Assembly: GCA_013289615.1 (NCBI GenBank)
Contig: JABCZO010000003.1
Span: forward strand, 1 to 64,000
Direction: 5' to 3'
DNA: 64,000 nt
Source: Gammaproteobacteria bacterium
GTDB taxonomy: Bacteria; Pseudomonadota; Gammaproteobacteria; Steroidobacterales; Steroidobacteraceae
Positions within the stretch are counted from its first letter, which is position 1. Each line of letters begins with the position of its first letter. The notes under the pieces were generated by a model. It was given only the letters and a program-made list of their open reading frames with translations. It searched no databases and was not told the origin of the DNA. Of the stretch, positions 36,900 through 44,382 are shown piece by piece. Both the position numbers and the translations under genes were made by a program.

Positions 36900-37603
36900 G
36901 TAATGTCCGTGTGGCGCTGATGGCTATCCAGCTGGCCAATAGGTGTCGTCAATTTCATCAACAGCGCCTTACCGCATCCGGTGCTACCGTGAATTATCCG
37001 CTCGTCTTGCTAGCCGCTCCGTGCACTAGCGTACACAGGCGCCAAATTTGTCTACTTCCGGGGGCGGGGACTCGTAGCCAGCTGATTTATAGCGAAACGC
37101 GAGGGCCCGCCAAAGCGGGCCAAACGGCCCTGCCAAGATTTGAAACCTCGAACCAGCAAATCACGGCCGCCTATCGCAGCGGGCAAAAACTATACGAAGC
37201 TCAGGCGCAAGCGCTCTAGAACAGTAGCTTGCGGGGCTTGTAAGCGGCCATTGGCCCAAAACCTGTGCTGCCCCTCGGGACGGTATCAGTCTCGAAGATA
37301 AGCAAGTTCGCAAGGGTTGCTTGAGATATACGGCTCTAGTTTTGTGTCTGCCCGAAGATAAAGGGGGTGGCGAGGCTGCCCCGGGTTGGTAACTCCGAAG
37401 CACATTGGTTCGCGCAACTTTGCGCCGACAAGACCCACCGGATCAGATAGTTCATGCAGATAGTCGGGTGAGGGCGAACGAGCAGCGAAAAGATCTCCAA
37501 CAAGAAGCCCTGAATATCCGAGATCGCGGGCAAACGAAATGCAGCGTCTAATAGTCGGATCGTTCTGTGATGCATCTGCAGTCGATGGATTAAGGCCCGA
37601 CCC
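36900..37603. other. 704-base gap without a convincing gene
   Basis: Only short overlapping frames on both strands are present, none with a ribosome binding site plus coding-like composition. The region has lower GC than its neighbours. It contains the left copy of a sequence shared with 39673-39718 (entered separately, 37084-37130), which includes a GC stem-loop (GGGCCCGC, then GCGGGCC). The part nearest 36899 should hold the promoter of the GGDEF gene. Confidence 0.5.
37084..37130. repeat. Left copy of an imperfect direct repeat flanking the mobile-element remnant
   Basis: The sequence ATTTATAGCGAAACGC followed by a GGGCCCGC/GCGGGCC stem and CCAAACGGCCC resembles ATTTATAGAGAAATGC, GGGCTAGGCCCGG and CCAAACGGCCC at 39673-39718 in the same order and orientation. 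The two copies bracket about 2.6 kb holding the MerR-like operon and the integrase and ORF6N remnants. They could be att-site derivatives or element ends, or unrelated copies of a dispersed repeat. Confidence 0.45.
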
Positions 37604-38170
37604 TCACGCGACCGCAGTCGATTGCGCACGATCTATGGCGCCGTTTCGATTGACTGATAGCCTGCGCTCGACTTGATCCCAGCGCTTCGGTACCGAGGTC
37701 AGCAAATCGACGCTTTTTACTGCTGCGAGATCAAGAATGACGCGAACAAGATGGTCAATCGAATCTTCCAAGACGATTTGCGATGGAAATTCCTCTGAAT
37801 TATCGAATGCCTCGCAGGCTTTTGCCATATCAGCGACCGTTTCTATATAAGTCAGTATCAACTGACGGCAGTCGATGGTAGTCGCCGATCCGGACCATGA
37901 TTCGCGATCAGCTTGAAGCTTCTTATCAAGCGTATTAGCTGCGGCAAGCAGAATTATGAACGAGTCGGTAATTAAACGCTGAGTGGTTTCAACGTTCCCA
38001 AACTGCAGCGTACGCAAGAGCCATCCTTGGTATTTCGCAAAATGCAGTGTGAAATGTTTGAGCCGACCTTGGAATGGCAGCTTCAATATATCCTTGTGGG
38101 CCACGCAGTCGTGCCTGAACTGTTCTAATTGTAAGGTGGCCAAGTCTGCAGAGCGCACACCCATAGTCAT
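37604..38170 (-). CDS. Hypothetical protein, second gene of MerR-like operon
   Basis: I do not recognise this 188-residue protein. It is soluble and mainly helical, with an Arg/Lys-rich middle and a helical stretch around FIILLAAANTLDKKLQADRE and VADMAKACEAFDNSEEF. Its ATG overlaps the stop of the MerR-like gene by 4 bases, so the pair is translationally coupled. Its lower GC content and location in the accessory block suggest transfer. A partner role (effector, toxin or co-regulator) is possible but nothing in the sequence shows it. Confidence 0.6.
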   Translation of the reverse strand: MTMGVRSADLATLQLEQFRHDCVAHKDILKLPFQGRLKHFTLHFAKYQGWLLRTLQFGNVETTQRLITDSFIILLAAANTLDKKLQADRESWSGSATTIDCRQLILTYIETVADMAKACEAFDNSEEFPSQIVLEDSIDHLVRVILDLAAVKSVDLLTSVPKRWDQVERRLSVNRNGAIDRAQSTAVA

Positions 38171-38649
38171 CGCGGTCTCCTGGTTCGATGGCGCCTTAAT
38201 CCAATAGGCGAACGACCTATAGATGGCGTTGGCGTGAACATTTGCTGAAGCTGAGTCGCATCCAGCACAAACTGAAACGCCATCTGTCCCTGCGCAGTCA
38301 GTTCGATGAGTGGTTCGTTAGGCTCGGAAATGTAGACTCCATTCCCGACAATCGCAATTGCCCGGCTTTCGAAGATTGCGAAAGGAACGGCTCCAATCTT
38401 GCGTCGCAACGTACGCAGGGCTCGTTGCAAGGCCATTACGGAGACGCCGGCGGAAAGTAACTTCGCAACGGCCCTGCCGAGCAGTAGATCCGCGTAAGAG
38501 AATTTCCGGCGCATTCCACGTCGTCTTTCAGGTGACAGCGTGGCCGCCAAGATTCCGTATCGACACAAGTAGTTAACCATGTGACGAGACAGCCTGGTGT
38601 AGCGGACAAGGTCGTCCGTGGTGAAGTGATCCTTTACAACTTGAGTCAC
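38167..38649 (-). CDS. MerR-like helix-turn-helix regulator
   Basis: A 160-residue protein whose N terminus is a MerR-type winged helix: FTTDDLVRYTRLSRHMVNYLCRYGIL forms the HTH and KFSYADLLLGRAVAKLLSAGVSVMALQRAL the second helical pair. The C-terminal 80 residues (VPFAIFESRAIAIVGNGVYIS) are not a standard MerR effector domain. Start is GTG at 38649. An inverted repeat sits 16-32 bases upstream, as expected for autoregulation. It is the first gene of a two-gene operon. Confidence 0.7.
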   Translation of the reverse strand: MTQVVKDHFTTDDLVRYTRLSRHMVNYLCRYGILAATLSPERRRGMRRKFSYADLLLGRAVAKLLSAGVSVMALQRALRTLRRKIGAVPFAIFESRAIAIVGNGVYISEPNEPLIELTAQGQMAFQFVLDATQLQQMFTPTPSIGRSPIGLRRHRTRRPR

Positions 38650-38665
38650 TGGAAGCTCAAATTAC

Positions 38666-38681
38666 AGTATAGAGCAATACT
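38666..38681. promoter_or_regulatory. Inverted repeat upstream of the MerR-like operon
   Basis: AGTAT and ATACT are separated by 6 bases in an AT-rich stretch ending 16 bases before the GTG start at 38649. On the minus strand TATACT (complement of 38665-38670) could serve as a -10 element, so the dyad would overlap the promoter, the usual place for a MerR-family operator. TATAAA-like sequence at 38681-38687 faces the other way. Confidence 0.45.
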
Positions 38682-38933
38682 ATATAAATCATGCCAAAAG
38701 CCATCGTAGTCATTTCCGGCGATGGTGGCGAGCATCAAGTTCGCTGTCTGGAGATCGTTGATTGCCGGGCTGGCAACGTAGGATTCTTGACTATCGGTTT
38801 TAGTGGGACTCGGAGCTCCCAATGCCGGGGTGCCACCCTCCGCGTCACTGACGAAAAACCGCGTTTGTCGTGGCTACAGCGTAGCCATGGGCGTAGCCTA
38901 GTCTGAGAGATCCGTATTATAAGTTGTTTATTT

Positions 38934-39383
38934 TCAATTAGTTATATCTCTATTCGATGTTCTACACCTTCTCGCGAAGATCCGCTGTGAAGCCGATGGG
39001 CCGGCGCTTAGGCGCCGGCGGGTTTCGAGCTGTGCGAAACGACGGGCCAGTTCCTTGTTCGAAGCCAGCGTCTCGCGCAGTTGGACGAAGGCGCGCACCA
39101 CGTAGACGCTCATTTCGATGGCACGCGGGCTGTTGAGAACCGTCGCGGCCATGATTGCGCCATGTTCTGTGAAGACGTACGGCAAGTACTTGCGATGCTG
39201 GCCGCGGCGGGTCTTTAAGGTTGCAATTTGTGACCTTAAAGAACTGGTCTCCTCGGCGGTGAGCTGAAACATGAAATCGGCCGGAAAACGCTTACGGTTG
39301 CGGCGAACCTGCTGGTTGAATCGCTGGCGATCTGTTCGCGGGCAATCGATTTGCGCATGGGTGCTTCCGTGCTGTGGTGTCAC
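38934..39383 (-). pseudogene. Decayed ORF6N-domain gene
   Basis: The middle is an unmistakable ORF6N domain, a mobile-element-associated DNA-binding family: FNQQVRRNRKRFPADFMFQLT, then YLPYVFTEHGAIMAATVLNS and VYVVRAFVQLRETLASNKELARRF. Its normal start (the LDSDLAELYGV block) is missing and replaced by unrelated residues that run in frame from the integrase remnant upstream. The C terminus is out of frame: after QLE the continuous frame is unrelated, whereas the adjacent frame gives RPIGFTADLREKV and a stop at 38962-38964, the expected kind of ending. An 8-base perfect palindrome with a TTAG loop (39000-39019) lies at that break. Confidence 0.7.
39000..39019. repeat. Perfect GC hairpin inside the ORF6N remnant
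   Basis: GCCGGCGC and GCGCCGGC are separated by TTAG. It coincides with the point where the ORF6N frame loses homology and shifts, which suggests a hairpin-mediated deletion. There is no T tract to support a terminator. Confidence 0.6.
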
Positions 39384-39385
39384 GA

Positions 39386-39660
39386 GTTGGAGCGACGGGG
39401 CCGCATAGGTGCCACCTTTCGCTCGCTGCTCGATTTCCAGCAGGAGCGCCGTTCACGTTTCGAGAGCAGCTTTGCGCTCCGCAAAATAATCATTCGTGTT
39501 GTATACGCCCTGGACGCCGGGCAGCTTGTGGTTGAGGCAACGCTCCGCGACCTCGCTGCGAACGCCCAAAGAGGACAAATGCGTGCGCATGGTTCGCCGC
39601 AAGTCGTGAATTGTGAATTCATCTACCGGTGATCGACCCCGGCGAGAGCGGCATTCAAGG
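39386..39660 (-). pseudogene. C-terminal remnant of a tyrosine recombinase (integrase)
   Basis: Reading the minus strand from about 39630 gives VDEFTIHDLRRTMRTHLSS, the HxxR box of P4-like tyrosine integrases, then RCLNHKLPGVQGVYNTNDYFAERKAALET, which contains the second conserved His and the Tyr region. A TGA at 39453-39455 interrupts where intact relatives usually have Trp. Upstream of the HxxR box the homology switches frame (AIDTLNAALAG in one frame, VDEFTIHDL in the next), and the N-terminal two thirds of the protein is absent. It is therefore a dead fragment of an integrative element. The frame after the TGA runs into the ORF6N remnant. Confidence 0.75.
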
Positions 39661-39672
39661 TATCGATTGCTT

Positions 39673-39718
39673 AATTTATAGAGAAATGCAGGGCTAGGCC
39701 CGGCGAGCCCAAACGGCC
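39673..39718. repeat. Right copy of the imperfect direct repeat flanking the mobile-element remnant
   Basis: Matches 37084-37130 in order and orientation: ATTTATAG, GAAA, a GGGC/GCCC stem and CCAAACGGCCC. It lies between the truncated 5' side of the integrase remnant and the stop codon of yicC, a natural place for an element boundary. Confidence 0.45.
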
Positions 39719-39725
39719 CCAGACG

Positions 39726-40592
39726 CTACTCGATGTTCTGCACCTGCTCGCGCATCTGCTCGATCAGGACCTTCATCTCGACCGCGGTGCGCGTGGTCTC
39801 CAGGTCCTGCGACTTCGATGACAGCGTGTTGGCCTCGCGGTTGAACTCCTGCATCAGGAAATCGAGCCTGCGGCCCGCCGGTTCGTCGCCTGCCAGGGTG
39901 CGCGCGGTTTCCACCAGGTGCCCATCCAGTCGATCAAGTTCCTCGGCGACATCGAAGCGCTGCAACATCAGCAGTATTTCCTGCTCGACGCGCTCCTGGT
40001 CCACCTGCGCCCCGAGCTCGCGCAGCCGCTCCTCGAAGCGCTGCCGGATCCTGGCATGGACCTCCGGCAAGCGCTGTCGCAATGAGCCAATCATGGCCGC
40101 AAGCGTGCCACAGCGCTGGCTGATCAGCGCCGCGAGCCGCTCGCCTTCCCGGACCCGCGCGCGCGCAAGTTCAGCCAGGGCTGCGGCGAACACCGATCGC
40201 ACGTTCTGCATCAAGGTCTCGGTGTCCAAGGCATCCTCGCGCAGGATGCCAGGAAAACGCAGCAGTTCGATCAGGTCTACCTGCGAGCGCCCCGGAATGG
40301 CCGCCGCCAGCTCGTTGACACGCGCCAGCAGCCGATCGAGCGCCTCCTGATCGATTTCAATGCGCGCCGCCGCGGTCGCCACGGAACGCTGCTGCAGCGT
40401 GCAGTCCACCTTCCCGCGCCGCAGTTCGCGCCCCAGCGCCTGGCGCAGCTCCGGCTCCAGGGCGCGGCAGCTGTCGGGCAGGCGCAGCGTTGCATCCAGG
40501 AAACGGTGATTGACGCTGCGGATTTCGCACACGAGTGTGCCAAAGGGGCCGGCGAACTCGCGCCGGGCAAAACCCGTCATGCTTGCGATCAT
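39726..40592 (-). CDS. yicC: YicC family endoribonuclease
   Basis: Conserved protein of 288 residues; E. coli YicC is reported to be an endoribonuclease that affects stationary-phase growth. The N terminus MIASMTGFARRE and SVNHRFLDATLRLPDSCRALEPELRQ, and the C-terminal LDFLMQEFNREANTLSSKSQDLETTRTAVEMKVLIEQMREQVQNIE, are near-invariant in the family. It usually precedes gmk directly; here the accessory block follows it. It is divergent from the PP2C gene, with 57 bases (including a TATAAA) between starts. Confidence 0.95.
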   Translation of the reverse strand: MIASMTGFARREFAGPFGTLVCEIRSVNHRFLDATLRLPDSCRALEPELRQALGRELRRGKVDCTLQQRSVATAAARIEIDQEALDRLLARVNELAAAIPGRSQVDLIELLRFPGILREDALDTETLMQNVRSVFAAALAELARARVREGERLAALISQRCGTLAAMIGSLRQRLPEVHARIRQRFEERLRELGAQVDQERVEQEILLMLQRFDVAEELDRLDGHLVETARTLAGDEPAGRRLDFLMQEFNREANTLSSKSQDLETTRTAVEMKVLIEQMREQVQNIE

Positions 40593-40649
40593 AGGGAAAT
40601 AGTGGTGTATAAAGCGCGGCGAAGTCTAGCGTAAAGCGCTGGAGATGGC

Positions 40650-41393
40650 TTGCGGGTCGAATATGCGGAACTCAGTCTTCAGGGCGGGCGCGAATCCAAC
40701 CAGGATCGCGTCAGTGTAGCCGTGGCCGACGAGGCCGCGCTGCTGATTGCGTGCGATGGCATGGGCGGTCACGCCGATGGCGAGCGGGCTGCCGACATTG
40801 CGCAGCAGACGGTGGTCGAGCGCTTCTGGCAGACGGCGCAGCCGCTGATCGATCCGCTCGGATTCCTGCACCTGGCGCTGGGCGCTGCGCATGCCAACGT
40901 CGTCGGCCTGGCTCCGCGGCTGCCGCTGGAGATGCGCCCGCGGGCTACCTGTGCGGTGTGCGTCGTGCAGCAGACCTCAGCCTATTGGGCGCACGTGGGT
41001 GACAGCCGCGTGTACCATCTGCGCGCCGGCCGGCTGCGCGAGCGAACCCGCGATCACAGCCATGTCGAACTGCTGATGCGCGAAGGCGTCATCAGCGCCG
41101 GTCAGATGCAGAACCACCCGATGCGCAATTTCGTCGAATCATGCCTGGGAGGCGAAGCGCTATTGCCGGAGATGGCACTCAGCCCGCGCCGCGCGCTGCA
41201 GCCGGACGACCTGTTGCTGGTGTGTACCGACGGCTTCTGGGCCAACCTGGATGAACAAGTGATCGCTGGCGCATTCTCGGCCCTCGGACTGCCGCTGCGC
41301 GACACGCTGGCAGCGCTGTCGGCCCAGGCCGTGCTCAATGCCGGCGGCGGCAGCGACAATACGTCGGTAGCGGCATTGCGCTTCCTCGAATAG
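40650..41393 (+). CDS. PP2C-family serine/threonine phosphatase
   Basis: Metal-dependent phosphatase of 247 residues. The metal-binding and catalytic motifs are in place: GGRESNQDRVSVA, ACDGMGGHADGE, YWAHVGDSRVYHLRAG, LLVCTDGFW and GGSDNTSVA. It starts at TTG 40650 after GGAG. No protein kinase gene is next to it, so its partner kinase must be elsewhere. It lies 23 bases before the likely rph start on the same strand. Confidence 0.93.
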   Translation: MRVEYAELSLQGGRESNQDRVSVAVADEAALLIACDGMGGHADGERAADIAQQTVVERFWQTAQPLIDPLGFLHLALGAAHANVVGLAPRLPLEMRPRATCAVCVVQQTSAYWAHVGDSRVYHLRAGRLRERTRDHSHVELLMREGVISAGQMQNHPMRNFVESCLGGEALLPEMALSPRRALQPDDLLLVCTDGFWANLDEQVIAGAFSALGLPLRDTLAALSAQAVLNAGGGSDNTSVAALRFLE

Positions 41394-41416
41394 CGAGCTT
41401 CGAATAGGAGAGATGC

Positions 41417-42145
41417 CTGAACACACCTTCGCGCCTGGACGGTCGCGGTGCCGACGCTCTTCGAGCGGTGCGCTTCACGCGCCGATTTACCTGCCACGCT
41501 GAAGGGTCGGTGCTGGTGGAGTTTGGGGACACGCGCGTGCTGTGTACCGCCAGTGTGGATGAAGGCGTGCCGCCGTTTCTGCGCGGCAAGGGCCAGGGCT
41601 GGGTGACCGCCGAATACGGCATGCTGCCGCGCGCCACCCACACCCGCAGTGCGCGCGAGGCCGCACGCGGCAAACAGTCGGGCCGCACGCAGGAGATCCA
41701 ACGCCTGATCGGCCGCTCGCTGCGTGCCGCGGTCGACATGGCAGGCCTCGGCGAGCGTACGGTCACGATCGATTGCGACGTGCTGCAGGCTGACGGCGGC
41801 ACGCGCACTGCAGCGATTACCGGCGCCTTCGTGGCGCTGGTCGACGCCTGCGACAGCCTGCGTGCCCGCGGGCTGCTGTCGGCCAGTCCACTGCACGGGC
41901 AGGTCGCGGCGGTTTCGGTGGGCATCGTGCGCGGTGTGCCGATGCTGGATCTTGATTATCGTGAGGATTCCGAGGCCGAAACCGATATGAATGTGGTGAT
42001 GAACAATGGCGGCGCTTTCATCGAGGTGCAGGGCACGGCCGAAGGCCATGCGTTTCGTCGCCACGAACTCGACGCGCTGCTCAATCTGGCGGCCAGTGGT
42101 ATCGGCGAGCTGTGTGCGCTGCAGGCCCAGGCGCTGGAGTCGTAG
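41417..42145 (+). CDS. rph: Ribonuclease PH, probable CTG start
   Basis: Phosphorolytic 3'-5' exoribonuclease that trims tRNA 3' ends. Core motifs: [71 protein letters not shown], and [19 protein letters not shown]. The conserved N-terminal block ([21 protein letters not shown]) begins before the first ordinary start in frame (GTG 41468). AGGAG at 41406-41410 lies exactly 6 bases before a CTG at 41417 that is in frame and gives a normal 242-residue protein. The ATG at 41413 is out of frame and too close to the AGGAG. A sequencing error cannot be excluded. Confidence 0.92.
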   Translation: MNTPSRLDGRGADALRAVRFTRRFTCHAEGSVLVEFGDTRVLCTASVDEGVPPFLRGKGQGWVTAEYGMLPRATHTRSAREAARGKQSGRTQEIQRLIGRSLRAAVDMAGLGERTVTIDCDVLQADGGTRTAAITGAFVALVDACDSLRARGLLSASPLHGQVAAVSVGIVRGVPMLDLDYREDSEAETDMNVVMNNGGAFIEVQGTAEGHAFRRHELDALLNLAASGIGELCALQAQALES

Positions 42146-42182
42146 CCCAGCGGCAGCGACGGCGACGCGGAATTTCGGTCCC

Positions 42183-42779
42183 ATGAAACTGGTACTTGCC
42201 ACCGCCAATGCGGGCAAGCAGCGTGAATTCGAAGCGCTGCTGGCGCCGGTGGGATTTCAGCTGGTGCTGCAGTCCGCGCTCGGGATCGACAGTGTGGCGG
42301 AGACCGGCACTACTTTTGAGGCCAACGCGCTGCTCAAGGCGCGCCACGCGGCCGCCCGCAGCGGCCTGCCGGCGCTGGCGGATGATTCCGGGCTCGAGGT
42401 GGACGCGCTGGGTGGCCGGCCGGGCGTGCGCTCGGCCCGTTACGCCGGCGCCACGGCCACCGACGCCGACAATAATGCACAGCTGCTGTCGGAACTCGCG
42501 GGGCTGCCCCCGGAACGTCGTCGCGCGCGCTATCGTTGTGTACTGGCGCTGGTGCGCAGCGCCGAGGATGCTGCGCCGCTGATCGCCAGCGGCAGCTGGG
42601 AAGGTCGGATCGGGATCCGCCCGGCGGGGCGCGGTGGCTTTGGCTATGACCCGCTGTTCGTGCCCGACGACCATGATATGAGCGCGGCCGAGTTGCCGGC
42701 GGCGCAGAAGAACGCACTGAGCCATCGCGGCAGGGCGCTGGCCGCGCTGGTGGCTAGCCTTACGCTTCACGCACTGTAG
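42183..42779 (+). CDS. rdgB: Non-canonical purine NTP pyrophosphatase (RdgB/HAM1)
   Basis: House-cleaning enzyme that hydrolyses dITP, XTP and similar nucleotides to monophosphates. ATG 42183 opens on KLVLATANAGKQREFEALL, the family N terminus; ALADDSGLEVDALGGRPGVRSARYAG, GGFGYDPLF and LSHRGRALAAL follow. 198 residues, as usual. It is 37 bases after rph and 20 bases before hemW. Confidence 0.96.
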   Translation: MKLVLATANAGKQREFEALLAPVGFQLVLQSALGIDSVAETGTTFEANALLKARHAAARSGLPALADDSGLEVDALGGRPGVRSARYAGATATDADNNAQLLSELAGLPPERRRARYRCVLALVRSAEDAAPLIASGSWEGRIGIRPAGRGGFGYDPLFVPDDHDMSAAELPAAQKNALSHRGRALAALVASLTLHAL

Positions 42780-42799
42780 AGCTTATCGCAAGGAGATCC

Positions 42800-44023
42800 G
42801 TGCCCGTCCAGCCCACGCCACTGACGTCCCCGCCGCTGCCGCCGCTGGCGCTGTACGTGCATTTTCCCTGGTGCGTGCGCAAGTGCCCGTATTGCGACTT
42901 CAATTCACACACCCTGCAGGGCGCGTTGCCCGAGAGCCAATATGTCGACGCGCTGCTGGACGATCTCATGCTGCAGGCGCACGCCGCGCAGGGACGCGCG
43001 CTGCAGAGCATCTTCCTTGGCGGCGGCACTCCCAGTCTGTTCGCGCCCGCCGCGCTGGGGCGGCTACTTAGCGGCGCGCGCCAGCGGCTCGAGTTCGCCG
43101 CCGACCTGGAAATCACGCTGGAGGCCAACCCCGGTACCATCGAGCGCGGCCGCTTTGCCGACTATCGCGCCGCCGGCATTACCCGCGTATCGCTGGGCGC
43201 GCAGAGCTTCGACCCCGGGCAGCTACAGCGCCTGGGTCGCATCCACACCGCTGCCGATACGCAGCGCGCCGTCGAGGAGCTGCAGGTCGCGGGCTTGACG
43301 AATTTCAATCTCGATCTGATGTACGGCTTGCCCGATCAGAGCATGGCGCAGGCACTGGCCGATATCGGCCATGCACTGGCGCTGCAACCGGCGCATTTAT
43401 CCCACTACCAGCTCACCGTGGAACCGGGAACGGTGTTCGCGGGCAGGCCGCCCGCGGGCATGCCCGATAGCGACCTGAGTGCGGACATGCAGCTGGCCTG
43501 TCAGCAACGGCTGGCCGAGGCGCGCTACGCGCAGTACGAGGTCTCGGCCTATGCCCGGCCCGGCGCACGCTGCCGCCACAACCTCAACTACTGGCAGTTC
43601 GGCGACTACCTCGGCATCGGGGCCGGCGCCCATGGCAAATGCACCCGCATCGAGGACGGCCGGCTGCTGATCGATCGCAGCACTCGCCCGCGCGAGCCGC
43701 GGCGCTACCTGGCGAGCGTTGCGCACGGCGCCTCCGGCCTTACGCGCCGTGCGGTGCCGGCTGTGGAGCTGCCGTTCGACTATCTGCTGAACGCGTTACG
43801 GCTGAACGAGGGTTTCGAGCAACGTGAGTTCGAGTCGCGCACCGGGCTTGCGCTGAGCGTCGTCGCCGCGCAGTTCGCGCTGGCACAGCAGCGCGGACTG
43901 CTGCAGCGCATCGGGACGCGCTGGCGCGCAAGTGCGCAGGGATTTAATTTTCTCAACGACCTGCTGGCCCTGATGCTGCCGTCGGCTGCGGGCCCCGGGG
44001 CGACGGCGCGTCGGCGCGGATAG
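42800..44023 (+). CDS. hemW: HemW-like radical SAM protein
   Basis: Radical SAM protein related to coproporphyrinogen III dehydrogenase; HemW homologues act as heme chaperones rather than as HemN. The cluster motif is CVRKCPYCDFNSH (C-x3-C-x2-C), with FLGGGTPSLFAP, GITRVSLGAQSFDPGQL and LNYWQFGDYLGIGAGAHGK later. A strong GGAGAT sits before the GTG at 42800. The last C-terminal residues (GPGATARRRG) are poorly conserved. It is the last gene of the rph-rdgB-hemW run. Confidence 0.93.
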   Translation: MPVQPTPLTSPPLPPLALYVHFPWCVRKCPYCDFNSHTLQGALPESQYVDALLDDLMLQAHAAQGRALQSIFLGGGTPSLFAPAALGRLLSGARQRLEFAADLEITLEANPGTIERGRFADYRAAGITRVSLGAQSFDPGQLQRLGRIHTAADTQRAVEELQVAGLTNFNLDLMYGLPDQSMAQALADIGHALALQPAHLSHYQLTVEPGTVFAGRPPAGMPDSDLSADMQLACQQRLAEARYAQYEVSAYARPGARCRHNLNYWQFGDYLGIGAGAHGKCTRIEDGRLLIDRSTRPREPRRYLASVAHGASGLTRRAVPAVELPFDYLLNALRLNEGFEQREFESRTGLALSVVAAQFALAQQRGLLQRIGTRWRASAQGFNFLNDLLALMLPSAAGPGATARRRG

Positions 44024-44083
44024 CCGCCCTCGCTGGGCGAAATTTCCCTGCTAGCACCAACGCTTGGGTATAGCGCGGAGGCT

Positions 44084-44349
44084 TTATACACAGCGGGACG
44101 GCCGCTCTTACACAAATTAGCCGATTACGTCTTATTTTGGTCATGTAGCGCGATGATAGACATTTAACTCATTGATTTTACAGATTGAAACATATTGGTC
44201 ATTTTTTGTTCAACTCGATAGTTACGCGTTATTAGTGCCTCTGCTATACCGCCGGGCAGGGCTTACGCACAGAGTTATCCACAGAAATTGTGGATAATCG
44301 CGGTGCTGCCAACACCGGCGATCCGGTGCTCGGGCGGTGATTTCACACA
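44084..44349. promoter_or_regulatory. Cluster of DnaA-box-like sequences in an AT-rich gap
   Basis: The 434 bases between hemW and rpmE are AT-rich in their middle (about 44120-44235) and carry five matches to the 9-base DnaA consensus TTWTNCACA. TTATACACA at 44084-44092 matches; TTATCCACA at 44275-44283 and its inverse TGTGGATAA at 44289-44297 match perfectly; TTACGCACA at 44263-44271 and TTTCACACA at 44341-44349 each have one mismatch. The sequence around the pair (ACAGAGTTATCCACAG) resembles origin-type boxes. It could be a replication origin, a DnaA titration or reactivation site, or DnaA control of rpmE. No dnaA, dnaN or rpmH lies in the window. Confidence 0.5.
44275..44297. promoter_or_regulatory. 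Inverted pair of perfect DnaA boxes
   Basis: TTATCCACA, five bases GAAAT, then TGTGGATAA form a perfect head-to-head pair (23 bases). Both match the strong R1-type box. The symmetry also allows a 9-bp stem in RNA, but no T tract follows, so a terminator role is unlikely. Confidence 0.7.
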
Positions 44350-44353
44350 GCGC

Positions 44354-44382
44354 TTGTAGAGCCGCGGGGCGGGGGCTAGACT
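44354..44382 (+). promoter_or_regulatory. Putative sigma70 promoter of rpmE
   Basis: TTGTAG at 44354-44359 and TAGACT at 44377-44382 are separated by 17 bases, each matching 4 of 6 consensus positions. It lies 75 bases before the rpmE start, directly downstream of the last DnaA-box-like sequence. Confidence 0.4.

Noticed and set aside
36911-37219. 102-residue plus-strand frame in the gap upstream of the GGDEF gene
   Set aside because: No ribosome binding site, it runs through the left repeat copy, and the product resembles nothing.
38691-38906. 71-residue plus-strand frame divergent from the MerR-like gene
   Set aside because: The ATG follows a TATAAA-like stretch but has no Shine-Dalgarno sequence, the product resembles nothing, and the composition is not clearly coding.
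37084-39718. tRNA attachment site for the decayed element
   Set aside because: Neither repeat copy nor its flank shows a tRNA clover-leaf or a CCA-end segment, so a tRNA target cannot be supported.
41413-41415. ATG as start of rph
   Set aside because: Out of frame with the conserved RNase PH sequence and only 2 bases after AGGAG.
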